Positions 1 through 6,312 of a DNA stretch of 7,725 bases are shown here, one piece after another (the first letter of the stretch is position 1; the number at the start of each line of letters is the position of its first letter). A program made the translations under genes and the position numbers. Origin of the DNA: an uncultured Bacilli bacterium (GTDB taxonomy: Bacteria > Bacillota_I > Bacilli_A > RF39 > UBA660); assembly GCA_944359595.1 (NCBI GenBank), contig CALVSV010000111.1:1-7725 (forward strand), read 5' to 3'. The notes beneath the pieces are model-generated. The model did not search any database. It saw nothing but the letters and a program-made list of their open reading frames with translations, and was not told the origin of the DNA.

Positions 1-94
1 TATAAGAGGAACTAAAAAAAGAAACGATTCCGGCTTTAACAGGACCTTAAAAAAGCGGCGATTCCGGCCATAACAGTGAACTAAAAAAAGAAAC
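1..94 (+). repeat. Tandem ~34-nt repeats of the antitoxin array
   Basis: Unit A is 10-43 (34 nt) and unit B is 44-78 (35 nt). A partial unit C starts at 79. Positions 9-25 and 78-94 are identical over 17 bases. Positions 25-34 and 59-68 share CGATTCCGGC. Unit B differs from A and C mainly just after the A-tract (GCGG instead of GAAA) and after the shared core (CCATAACAGTG against TTTAACAGG). Positions 1-9 match the end of unit A at 7 of 9 bases, so the array extends left of the window. Confidence 0.88.
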
Positions 95-114
95 TAGAGA
101 GCACACTCTAGTTT
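1..114 (+). ncRNA. toxI: ToxI-type RNA antitoxin of a type III toxin-antitoxin system (5' end outside window)
   Basis: The stretch before the toxN-like gene is a tandem array with a ~34-nt period, closed by a terminator hairpin. That is the arrangement known for type III antitoxins (ToxI, AntiQ), where each repeat is cut out of the precursor by the toxin, folds into a pseudoknot and inhibits ToxN in an RNA-protein ring. Each unit carries an A-tract followed by G (14-21, 49-55, 83-90), the kind of A-rich site at which family members cut. Two units (10-43 and 44-78) are complete, a third begins at 79 and runs into the terminator, and 1-9 resembles the end of a preceding unit. The array and its promoter therefore continue upstream of the window. 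There is no sustained reading frame. The identification rests on position, period and terminator, not on sequence match to a named antitoxin. Confidence 0.85.
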
Positions 115-118
115 TATT
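91..118 (+). terminator. Intrinsic terminator between antitoxin repeats and toxN
   Basis: AAACTAGAG (91-99) pairs perfectly with CTCTAGTTT (106-114) around the six-base loop AGCACA, and the run TTTTATT follows. In type III systems this terminator is leaky: it keeps antitoxin RNA in excess over toxin mRNA, which is made by read-through from the shared upstream promoter. Confidence 0.85.
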
Positions 119-176
119 GTAAATGTCAATTTTTTTTGTAGATTTTTGGTATATAATGCTTATTGAAGGTGATATC

Positions 177-689
177 ATGAAAGAGTCTTTAATTTTAGTT
201 AGGTTAGATACGGAATATTGCAACTATTTAAGAAAATTTGACGATAAAGTTCCCTATAATTATAACGAAAAAGAATTAAGACCATTTGTTGGTGTATTAT
301 TTGAAGTAAATAATTGTAAGTATTTTGCACCTTTATCTAGTCCCAAACCAAAACACATAAAATTAAAATCTAAATTAGATTTTTTAAAGATAGATAATGG
401 TAAGTTGGGTGCAATTAATTTTAATAATATGTTGCCTGTTACTGAAAATAATATTATCAAATTAGATTTGAATAAAGAATGTTTAACTAAATCAGAAGAA
501 AAATATACAAAATTATTAAAAGAACAAATCTATTGGTTAAATCGTAATGATGAAAAGTTATATGGGAGATCTAAAAAACTATATGATAAATATATAAATG
601 GTACATTAGATTCGAGTATTGCTGAAAGATGTTGTGATTTTAAATTATTAGAAGAAAAATGTATTGAATATAATAATGTGGCAGTATAA
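177..689 (+). CDS. toxN: ToxN/AbiQ-family type III toxin (endoribonuclease)
   Basis: This is a 170-residue protein, the usual length for ToxN/AbiQ. Family members are RNases that cut mRNA at A-rich sites, cause growth arrest or abortive phage infection, and are held inactive by repeats of their RNA antitoxin. Family signatures, in order: YCNYLRKFDDKVP (14-26); FVGVLFEV (37-44); KYFAPLSSPKPKH (48-60), which holds the serine region known to be essential in AbiQ/ToxN (probably S54 or S55 here); LGAINFNNMLPV (77-88); an LLKEQIYWLN helix (113-122); and CDFKLLEEKC (153-162) near the end. An in-frame ATG at 123 would add 18 residues, but it lies directly behind the antitoxin terminator. The ATG at 177 has the ribosome-binding site GAAGGTGAT five bases upstream and fits the family N-terminus. 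The gene is complete, and the repeat array upstream supports the assignment strongly. Confidence 0.93.
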   Translation: MKESLILVRLDTEYCNYLRKFDDKVPYNYNEKELRPFVGVLFEVNNCKYFAPLSSPKPKHIKLKSKLDFLKIDNGKLGAINFNNMLPVTENNIIKLDLNKECLTKSEEKYTKLLKEQIYWLNRNDEKLYGRSKKLYDKYINGTLDSSIAERCCDFKLLEEKCIEYNNVAV

Positions 690-766
690 ATTTCTAGATA
701 CCAAAATCAGATACTAAACGTTAATAATAAAGTTATTTTTATAAACCTTAATAAATTATGTTAAAT

Positions 767-967
767 GAAAAAGCCTTGTTTTATAAGGCTTTAACAAATC
801 ATTAAATTGTTATGAACTGATAATAATATTTTCCCGAGGTTTAACGCTTTTGACACCGAAAAAGGAAGTAATATAGAAGAAATCTATTCTATAATCGACT
901 TCCTTTTTCGCATGTCATTACTTAATGCTCTGGTCGCTCCTCAGCGTTACCATATCCCCTAAGTAAC
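767..967 (-). ncRNA. Putative structured small RNA of ~200 nt, family unknown
   Basis: No protein gene fits 690-1102, but the - strand looks like a stand-alone RNA gene. A promoter at 974-1002 predicts a start at 967, and the first helix begins on that very base. Helices in transcript order: P1 967-960 with 924-917 (8 bp, closing G-U). P2 952-949 with 934-931 and 946-943 with 938-935, capped by GAGG, is nested in P1. P3 is a long hairpin: 916-913 with 855-852, then 13 perfect pairs (910-898 with 869-857) and an inner 7-bp stem (893-887 with 878-872). Downstream, 839-836 (CCUC) could pair with the GAGG loop as a pseudoknot. AGCGUUA (848-842) could instead pair with 949-943, displacing P2. The transcript would end at the hairpin 792-770. 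I do not recognise the family. Size and pseudoknotting would allow raiA-type or 6S-type RNAs, but no diagnostic motif was identified. Confidence 0.6.
770..792 (-). terminator. Terminator hairpin, probably bidirectional
   Basis: AAAGCCTT (770-777) pairs with AAGGCTTT (785-792) over 8 bp with a 7-base loop. Read on the - strand, five T end the stem and continue into a T-rich stretch, so it best serves the structured RNA. On the + strand it lies about 80 bases after the toxN stop and has a short TTT, so it may also end the toxN mRNA. Confidence 0.7.
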
Positions 968-973
968 ATTTAT

Positions 974-1002
974 AGTATATATTATTATATTATATTTTAC
1001 AA
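974..1002 (-). promoter_or_regulatory. Sigma-A-type promoter of the structured RNA
   Basis: On the - strand a -35 TTGTAA (1002-997) is separated by exactly 17 bases from a -10 TATACT (979-974). The expected start, seven bases beyond the -10, is the G at 967, the first base of helix P1. The area is very AT-rich, so chance matches are easy, but the coincidence with the helix boundary argues for a real promoter. Confidence 0.6.
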
Positions 1003-1102
1003 TAGGACATTTTAACTTAAAAATCGTATTTATCAATAATAATTTACTATTTTTGTATGACTTTTTTAATATTTTTCATTTCTTTTCTATACTAAGTAGT
1101 TA

Positions 1103-2938
1103 CTAAGATATATGTTTATTTATTAATTCTTCACTTTGTTGTTCGTATACTTTCCCTTGATTATTCATTGTATCTATAGTATTTTTATTTACAATTGTTT
1201 GAACATTTTTTGCTTGCATAACACCACTTTTAGATTCGTCTTTATTTTCTTTAATTGATTTATCAGTCGTTGTTTGATAATCTATTACTTCTTCATCGTC
1301 TTTTATTACCTCAATTGGTTCTTCTTTACCATTTATTAAATCTGCTACAGTCTCAACTTTTTCATTAAAATCTTTTTTTACACTTTTTTTAGCGTATCCC
1401 ATTGTTTCATCTACTGTTTTTTCTTCAAGTTTTTTTACAACTGTTTTTACAAATTCTTCTGAATTTTCATTTACAACTTTTCCGACTATTTTACTACCAG
1501 CAGAAGAATTCACGAAACTTTTAGTCGCATTTTTTAAAGATTCCTTATACTTTCCACTAACACCTCCAAGTGTTTTATCAATACCAACATTTGCTGCGGT
1601 TTCAGTTAAAGCAACTACAAGCGCTTGAGTTTTGTTCGTTCCTGCATTAACTTCTTCAGCATACACTTTATGTCCACTTGATGCATATTGGAATATATTT
1701 TTACCTTTTTTAAATAGCTTAAATAATTTAGATGCTGAAAGCGCTTGTGTTGCGCCAGTAGCTATTGATAACGGAGCTGTAATAATAGCTATTATCGCGG
1801 ATTTTGTTGCCTTTTTAGTGACTTCAGTATATATATCCCATCCAGTATTCGAATATTCTTTAAATTTGTTATATTTATAATCAGTATTGTTTGTAGTAGA
1901 TTCTCCTGGTATAAATACTTCTAACGCATTTTTAGCTAATTCTAGGGCTCCATCTTTAGCGGCTAATCCCGTAACCTTTCCTAGCTTTACTAAAAAATTA
2001 CTTTCATTAACAATATTTCTTATTTCTTTTTTACTATCGCTTTCTTTGTTATTTTTACATAATTCATTAAAATATTGTACGGCATCAGAAAAAGACATAA
2101 CAGTAAGTAATGAATAAAAATAATCTACATCAGTACTAGATATTGATCTATTTTTAACATTTAAATTTAATTGTTCTGAAATATAATTCATTTGTTGTTT
2201 TGTTTTATTTAAACTAATTCTTTCTTCATCAGTTAAATTAAGATCTGAATTAAGCTCGGTATTTATATTTTTTATCCAATTTGACAATACTTTTCTTCCT
2301 TCTTTTGATTTATTTTTATATATGTTGCTGTATTCATATGCTTTTTTCATAAATTGTGCGTTTTCATCAAGTTTTTTTTCTAATAACATTATCATGTTAT
2401 GATCATTTTTAGCTATAGCATCTTCTAATTGTTTTGTTAAATCACTTTGTATATTTTCCATAAATGCTGCAAATTCGTTTATAGAATTATTATTATTCAT
2501 AATACTTTTCATATATGCATCGAATTTATATTTATCATCACCTATAAGTATATTATAATTTTTATATACATAAGAAATTAAGTTACTCGCATTTAAACTA
2601 CCTAGCACATATACTGAAAACATTTGTGCATTTTCTCCAGTTAATAAATCAAAATTAAATCTAGCATTAATTTCCATGAATAATTTTTCTCTATCAATTC
2701 CAGCACCTTCCAAGGCTAACAATTTACTTAGACAACTCATAATTACATTCAATAAATTTTCTACAGTAGATTTTAATTCTTGAATCATTGATACAGTGCT
2801 TTCTAAAAATGAAGCGCCTTCGAAATCGGATGGTATATTAAATGAACATTGTCCAAGAACATTTGAAATATCACTACTTAATTTGACCACATCATTTAAA
2901 GCACTTACATAATTTTCTTCATCAAAATAGATTTCCAT
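1103..2938 (-). CDS. Large helical protein with WXG100/LXG-like N-terminus, possible type VII secretion substrate
   Basis: This is a 611-residue protein. Residues ~1-75 form two amphipathic helices around a turn with IPSDFEG (35-41), like the helical hairpin of WXG100/LXG proteins exported by type VII (ESX/Yuk) systems. No exact WxG or LxG motif is present, so this is a fold-pattern call. Residues ~150-260 are rich in charged helices, probably coiled coil. A hydrophobic stretch at ~379-400 could insert in a membrane. Residues ~425-505 (AEEVNAGTNKTQALVVALTE, later NENSEEFVKTV) resemble alanine-rich helical segments seen in polymorphic toxins and phage tail proteins. The last ~75 residues are polar, acidic and low in complexity, with no recognisable nuclease or other toxin domain. 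There is no signal peptide. ATG at 2938 follows GGGTGAG by five bases. The gene stands alone, with no secretion or immunity gene in view. No clear terminator follows before the structured RNA. Confidence 0.7.
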   Translation of the reverse strand: MEIYFDEENYVSALNDVVKLSSDISNVLGQCSFNIPSDFEGASFLESTVSMIQELKSTVENLLNVIMSCLSKLLALEGAGIDREKLFMEINARFNFDLLTGENAQMFSVYVLGSLNASNLISYVYKNYNILIGDDKYKFDAYMKSIMNNNNSINEFAAFMENIQSDLTKQLEDAIAKNDHNMIMLLEKKLDENAQFMKKAYEYSNIYKNKSKEGRKVLSNWIKNINTELNSDLNLTDEERISLNKTKQQMNYISEQLNLNVKNRSISSTDVDYFYSLLTVMSFSDAVQYFNELCKNNKESDSKKEIRNIVNESNFLVKLGKVTGLAAKDGALELAKNALEVFIPGESTTNNTDYKYNKFKEYSNTGWDIYTEVTKKATKSAIIAIITAPLSIATGATQALSASKLFKLFKKGKNIFQYASSGHKVYAEEVNAGTNKTQALVVALTETAANVGIDKTLGGVSGKYKESLKNATKSFVNSSAGSKIVGKVVNENSEEFVKTVVKKLEEKTVDETMGYAKKSVKKDFNEKVETVADLINGKEEPIEVIKDDEEVIDYQTTTDKSIKENKDESKSGVMQAKNVQTIVNKNTIDTMNNQGKVYEQQSEELINKHIS

Positions 2939-2967
2939 AGTTACTCACCCAAACTTCATTATATTAT

Positions 2968-3040
2968 TATAAAACAAGTTAAGGTTAATAACGGCAACCC
3001 CCCCCAGAACATATGTTCGTATCCGGGAGGGCTTGTTTTA
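2968..3040 (-). promoter_or_regulatory. Nested inverted-repeat element in the 5' region of the WXG100-like gene
   Basis: The 144-bp gap between dusB and the 611-residue gene contains an outer inverted repeat TAAAACAAG (2970-2978) with CTTGTTTTA (3032-3040). Inside are CCCTCCC (- strand 3031-3025) with GGGGGGG (within 3005-2998) and a perfect 12-base palindrome GAACATATGTTC (3007-3018). The C/G stem pairs fully only in the - strand RNA (U-G wobble); in + strand RNA it has a C-A mismatch. It therefore probably acts in - strand transcripts. TATAAT copies on the - strand at 2971-2966 and 2963-2958 could be -10 boxes for the downstream gene, but no convincing -35 is found at proper spacing. It may be a leader element, a dusB terminator of unusual shape or a dispersed repeat. 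Confidence 0.5.
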
Positions 3041-3082
3041 CAATTTATCTTGCATTTTTTCTACAATACTAATATATCAAAT

Positions 3083-4078
3083 TTATTTATTTTTTACAAC
3101 AGTATAATTATTTTTAAAGTCTTCCAATATATGTATTAACTCTTCACTACTATTCACTTTTGTTAATTTATTTCTAACTTCACTCACATTATTTAATCCC
3201 TTTAAATAATGTGAGATATGTCCTCTCATTTCTAACACAGCTTTTCGTTCATCATTATATTTTAATAACAATTTAAAATGTTTTATGGCAGTATCAATTT
3301 TTTCAATATAATTTGCTTTATCTAAAATAGTTCCGTCTTCTAAATATGCAGCAGCCTCTCTTAATAAGAATGGATTACCAAGACATGCTCTTCCGATCAT
3401 TACTGCATCGCATCCTGTCTCATCAATCATTTTTTTAGCATCATATATACTTTTTATATCTCCATTACCAATTACAGGTATATTAACATTATTCTTAACG
3501 TCCTTTATAATCTTCCAATCTGCAACACCACTATATCCTTGTTCTCTTGTTCTAGGATGAATCGCAATAGCTACAGCGCCTGCTTTTTCGACTGTTTTAG
3601 CAACCTCAACTGCATTGATAGTATCTTTATTCCATCCGCTTCGTATTTTAACTGTTACATTAGCATTAGTGCTTTTAACAACACTAGATACAATATCATA
3701 TATTTTATTTATATCTTTTAATAGTGCAGACCCACTTCCAGCACGTGTTGTAACTTTAGGTACAGGACATCCCATATTTATATCAATAATTTTTATTGGA
3801 TATAGTTTAGTTAATATTTTAGCAGCATTACTTAATACTTCTGCATTAGAGCCAAATATTTGTACAGCAACAGGTATATTTATGTCTTCTATACCTTTTA
3901 ACATATCAAGTGTCTTCTTATTATTTCTAATTACCGCTTCCGCACTAATAAGTTCAGTATATACAAGTCCTGCATTCATCTTTTCAGCAATACACATAAA
4001 AGCAGGATTAGAAATACCTGCCATAGGTGCAAGTACAACTTGATTTTTAATTTCTATATTTCCTATTTTAAACTTCAA
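3083..4078 (-). CDS. dusB: tRNA-dihydrouridine synthase, DusB type
   Basis: This FMN-dependent TIM-barrel enzyme uses NADPH to reduce uridines in the tRNA D-loop to dihydrouridine. Motifs, numbered from the GTG at 4087: VVLAPMAGISNPAF (17-30, FMN-binding start of the barrel), VQIFGS (75-80), NMGCPVPKV (104-112) with the catalytic cysteine C107, VKIRSGW (146-152), HPRTREQGYSG (177-187), GNGDI (207-211) and GRACLGNP (232-239), which binds the FMN phosphate. The small helical tRNA-binding domain follows, so the length is normal. The frame opens at GTG 4087, directly after the yqeH stop, but that GTG lies inside AGGTGA (4089-4084), which is spaced five bases from TTG at 4078. The TTG start gives MKFKIGN, like family N-termini (331 residues). 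It is the last gene of the yqeG-yqeH operon. Confidence 0.93.
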   Translation of the reverse strand: MKFKIGNIEIKNQVVLAPMAGISNPAFMCIAEKMNAGLVYTELISAEAVIRNNKKTLDMLKGIEDINIPVAVQIFGSNAEVLSNAAKILTKLYPIKIIDINMGCPVPKVTTRAGSGSALLKDINKIYDIVSSVVKSTNANVTVKIRSGWNKDTINAVEVAKTVEKAGAVAIAIHPRTREQGYSGVADWKIIKDVKNNVNIPVIGNGDIKSIYDAKKMIDETGCDAVMIGRACLGNPFLLREAAAYLEDGTILDKANYIEKIDTAIKHFKLLLKYNDERKAVLEMRGHISHYLKGLNNVSEVRNKLTKVNSSEELIHILEDFKNNYTVVKNK

Positions 4079-4083
4079 TTTAA

Positions 4084-4089
4084 TCACCT
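4084..4089 (-). promoter_or_regulatory. Ribosome-binding site that decides the dusB start
   Basis: AGGTGA on the - strand, formed partly from the yqeH stop codon, precedes TTG at 4078 by five bases. The in-frame GTG at 4087 is part of this site and has no good site of its own, so TTG is the better start. Confidence 0.6.
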
Positions 4090-5107
4090 ATATCATACTT
4101 TTTCTTACATATACATTTGTATCATTATTAATGTATAATCTTACTTTACAAGCGTTAACAATCTTTATATATCCAAATCCATTTATAACTATATCTGAAT
4201 TATTATCTATATCAAAATCATAATATTTATAATTTATATATTTTTCTTTTCTAGTATCAATATTCATCTGTACAACATCAACACTATTAGATACAAATAC
4301 AGTAAAGCTATTTTTATCGCCACTTACATAGTCTAATCTAACAATTTCATCCATAAGTATTGATTTACCACTATTAAGTTGAAAAGTTTTTGGTTTTATT
4401 TCATTTTTAGGTGTTATTCTTTTAATAGTTTTAGGATCAATAAAATTTATTATACTTCCCTTATCTATTAATCCTGGTGTATCTATTAAAGTAATTTCAT
4501 CATTTAATTTTATTTCTAATGTATCAAGCGTTGTTGAAGGCATAATACTTGATGTTACATAACTACAATTATTACTATAATTTTTAAGTAATCTATTTAC
4601 AAGTGTAGATTTACCACTATTTGTTGCTCCAACTAAATATACTTTACCATCTATATTATATTTTTTAATCATATTTATTAAATTATCTAAATTATAATCT
4701 TTTTTAGAACTAATAATTATAGTATCTATAATATTTTTATTAGTATTAATATCTTTAACATATTTTTTTAATTTTTCATCTTTAAAAGATTTTGGCAATA
4801 TATCACGTTTAGTCATTACTAATATAATTTTATTATTTAAATATTTATTAATCATATTAATATTATCATTAATAGTAAATAAATCCACTAAATATAATAC
4901 TAAACTATTAGTATTATTAATATTTTTAATAATAGTTATAAAGTCATCACTACTCTTATTAGATATTTTATAATCACCATAATTAATCATTCTAAAACAG
5001 CGTGTACATAAATCAACATTATCTAAATTATCGTTATCTACGTAACCATCTACATCTTTATTAGTATTTTGTAAAGTTATTCCACATCCCTTACATTTTT
5101 TACTCAT
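4088..5107 (-). CDS. yqeH: Ribosome-assembly GTPase YqeH (circularly permuted)
   Basis: YqeH helps assemble the 30S subunit and belongs to the circularly permuted GTPases. The N-terminal zinc finger is visible as CKGC (5-8) and CTRC (34-37). The G motifs come in the permuted order G4-G5-G1-G3: TKRD (99-102), SSKK (133-136), the P-loop GATNSGKS (160-167) and DTPG (209-212). A conserved PSTTLD (190-195) precedes G3. The ~120-residue C-terminal RNA-binding domain follows. At 339 residues it is slightly shorter than typical YqeH (about 366 in Bacillus subtilis), but no motif is missing. ATG at 5107 has AGAGG upstream and overlaps the end of yqeG by eight bases (ATGAGTAA), which suggests translational coupling. 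The stop is followed at once by the dusB ribosome-binding site. Confidence 0.95.
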   Translation of the reverse strand: MSKKCKGCGITLQNTNKDVDGYVDNDNLDNVDLCTRCFRMINYGDYKISNKSSDDFITIIKNINNTNSLVLYLVDLFTINDNINMINKYLNNKIILVMTKRDILPKSFKDEKLKKYVKDINTNKNIIDTIIISSKKDYNLDNLINMIKKYNIDGKVYLVGATNSGKSTLVNRLLKNYSNNCSYVTSSIMPSTTLDTLEIKLNDEITLIDTPGLIDKGSIINFIDPKTIKRITPKNEIKPKTFQLNSGKSILMDEIVRLDYVSGDKNSFTVFVSNSVDVVQMNIDTRKEKYINYKYYDFDIDNNSDIVINGFGYIKIVNACKVRLYINNDTNVYVRKSMI

Positions 5108-5621
5108 AATATTTTCCTCTCTTAAATAAATTTCTTTTTTCTAATTTAGTTTCAATGAAATGTTCAAACCTTCTATTTATACTAGTAATTTTAAAATCTT
5201 TTTTACTTATGGGATTAACTAATATAGTCATTATACCAATTCTATTGCCCCCAAAAACATCAGTAAGTAGTTGATCACCAATAATAACTATTTGACTTAA
5301 ATCGAACTTGTATTCCTTTAATATTTTATTAAACTTTTTCTTAAGTGGTTTCAATGAAAACGCAGAACAATCAATTACTAGTTCATCTTTAAATGGTGCA
5401 AGTCTTTTTTTAGGACTATTACTCATTATTATTATTTTAAAATCTAATTCTTTTAAATTATCAATTAGATCATGTATTTTTTTATTAGGTTTATTTTCGT
5501 TTGGTGGTACAAGAGTATTATCCAAATCAAATAATATACATTTAATACCATTATTTTTTAAATCAATATAATTAACATCATATATACTTTTATAATATTT
5601 ATCTGGTCTAAATAAATCCAT
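5100..5621 (-). CDS. yqeG: YqeG family HAD phosphatase (subclass IIIA)
   Basis: This 173-residue hydrolase of the HAD superfamily belongs to the YqeG family, conserved next to yqeH in Firmicutes. The physiological substrate is not established. The four HAD motifs are visible: motif I FDLDNTLV (31-38) with nucleophile D32 and acid/base D34; motif II SNS (67-69); motif III lysine K91 in LKPLKK; and motif IV GDQLLTDV (115-122) holding the Mg2+ aspartates. The cap is minimal, as expected for subclass IIIA. The frame opens at GTG 5630, but that GTG is part of GAGGTGG (5633-5627). ATG at 5621, five bases after it, gives MDLFRPDKYYKSIYD, matching family N-termini, and is chosen here. It is the first gene of the operon with yqeH (eight-base overlap) and dusB. 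Confidence 0.93.
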   Translation of the reverse strand: MDLFRPDKYYKSIYDVNYIDLKNNGIKCILFDLDNTLVPPNENKPNKKIHDLIDNLKELDFKIIIMSNSPKKRLAPFKDELVIDCSAFSLKPLKKKFNKILKEYKFDLSQIVIIGDQLLTDVFGGNRIGIMTILVNPISKKDFKITSINRRFEHFIETKLEKRNLFKRGKYYE

Positions 5622-5640
5622 AATAACCACCTCGTATCTA

Positions 5641-5669
5641 ATTATACAATTGTTTTCATATTTTTTCTA
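5641..5669 (-). promoter_or_regulatory. Promoter of the yqeG-yqeH-dusB operon
   Basis: A perfect -10 TATAAT (5646-5641, - strand) has a weak -35 TAGAAA (5669-5664, four of six consensus bases) 17 bases upstream. The predicted start near 5634 leaves a leader of only about 13 bases that just includes the ribosome-binding site. The preceding terminator supports an independent transcription unit. Confidence 0.45.
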
Positions 5670-5670
5670 T

Positions 5671-5705
5671 AAAAAAATAAAAAGTAATATATTTTTTTAC
5701 TTTTT
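5671..5705 (-). terminator. Terminator after the putative lipoprotein gene
   Basis: On the - strand AAAAAGTAA (5705-5697) pairs with TTACTTTTT (5687-5679) around a nine-base loop, followed by A and seven T (5677-5671). The stem is AT-only apart from one G-C pair, so it is weak, but the U-tract is good. It overlaps the stop codon of the lipoprotein gene and separates that set from the yqeG operon. Confidence 0.6.
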
Positions 5706-6312
5706 ATAATATTTTATTACTCGATTTATCTGCATACATATTATATATTGTATTATCCCAATTATCAAGTCTATTTTTTAGTTCTTGTTCTGTAATATCT
5801 ATTGAGCGAATATTTTCATTTTGATATTCAATATTATCTTTATATGTATCATATATATTTAGCATTACAGATGATTTAAAAAATAAATTAAAGTCTGTAT
5901 ATATAGATCTAGGTATTTTTTTATTAGTTAATAAGTCTTTCTTATCATCTTTATATTGTAAATATACATCATTACTTATTTTATCATTTATTATAAATAA
6001 TTCTGATATTCTATAATATATAACTTTATCTTCCCCATATGGCATACGCAAATAACCTTTTTTACAAAAGTCTAAATAATCATCAATATATTTTTGATCT
6101 TTATTTTCTAATTTTTTTTCATTAGTATCTTGTGTAGTTATAGTATCATTTGAAAAATCAAAAATACTTTTTTCATCATTATTTTTAGCGCATCCTGATA
6201 AGAGTGTTGCGAAAACTAATCCTAGTGATATCGCACTATTTAATTTATATAATTTCTGATTAGAAAGTTTTACTTCTTTTATATTAGAACTTTCGTTTTT
6301 ATCAATGTACAA
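5704..6312 (-). CDS. Putative lipoprotein of unknown function
   Basis: I do not recognise the family. Numbered from the TTG at 6312 (202 residues), residues 1-25 are polar and basic, 26-38 form a hydrophobic stretch, and LSGC (38-41) is a lipobox with C41 as the likely lipidation site, so the mature part should be anchored outside the membrane. The n-region of ~25 residues is longer than usual for a lipoprotein signal. An asparagine/aspartate-rich linker follows, then a helical domain rich in tyrosine, aspartate and lysine with no enzyme motif visible. The frame opens at GTG 6321, but GGAAG (6325-6321) is better spaced (eight bases) for TTG at 6312. Either start overlaps the end of the DUF1292-like gene, which suggests coupling. 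It is the last gene of its set and is followed by a terminator. Confidence 0.65.
   Translation of the reverse strand: MYIDKNESSNIKEVKLSNQKLYKLNSAISLGLVFATLLSGCAKNNDEKSIFDFSNDTITTQDTNEKKLENKDQKYIDDYLDFCKKGYLRMPYGEDKVIYYRISELFIINDKISNDVYLQYKDDKKDLLTNKKIPRSIYTDFNLFFKSSVMLNIYDTYKDNIEYQNENIRSIDITEQELKNRLDNWDNTIYNMYADKSSNKIL

Noticed and set aside
1..90. 3' end of a protein gene with short peptide repeats (IPALTG-like translation)
   Set aside because: The two matching peptide stretches lie in different frames with stops between them; the repeat is conserved at the nucleotide level with a 34-35 nt period, which fits an RNA array.
1..90. CRISPR array
   Set aside because: The units are contiguous and similar throughout, without unique spacers between constant repeats, and no cas genes are present.
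152..157. TATAAT before toxN as a separate toxN promoter
   Set aside because: No acceptable -35 at 16-18 bases, and the predicted start would leave almost no leader before the ribosome-binding site. Type III systems normally use one promoter upstream of the repeats.
123..176. ATG at 123 as start of the ToxN protein (188 residues)
   Set aside because: It lies directly behind the antitoxin terminator without a ribosome-binding site; ATG 177 has GAAGGTGAT at the right distance and fits the family N-terminus and length.
865..945. Hammerhead ribozyme in the small RNA (CUGAGGA at 945-939, GCGAAA near 911)
   Set aside because: The core letters occur, but stem II would have only two or three pairs and no matching stems I and III or cleavage-site context could be built. 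The CUGAGGA is better explained by hairpin P2.
836..967. Retron msr-msd or tracrRNA
   Set aside because: There is a long hairpin but no reverse transcriptase, Cas gene or CRISPR repeat in the window, and the toxN gene on that side is on the opposite strand.
3539..4043. Plus-strand open frames opposite dusB (60 and 142 codons)
   Set aside because: They are shadows of the well-supported dusB gene, without ribosome-binding sites or recognisable domains. The same holds for plus-strand frames opposite the 611-residue gene and yqeG, and the minus-strand frame opposite toxN.
6302..6304. Mycoplasma genetic code (TGA as tryptophan)
   Set aside because: TGA ends the DUF1292-like gene at a length typical of the family and exactly where the next gene starts; tryptophans are encoded by TGG.
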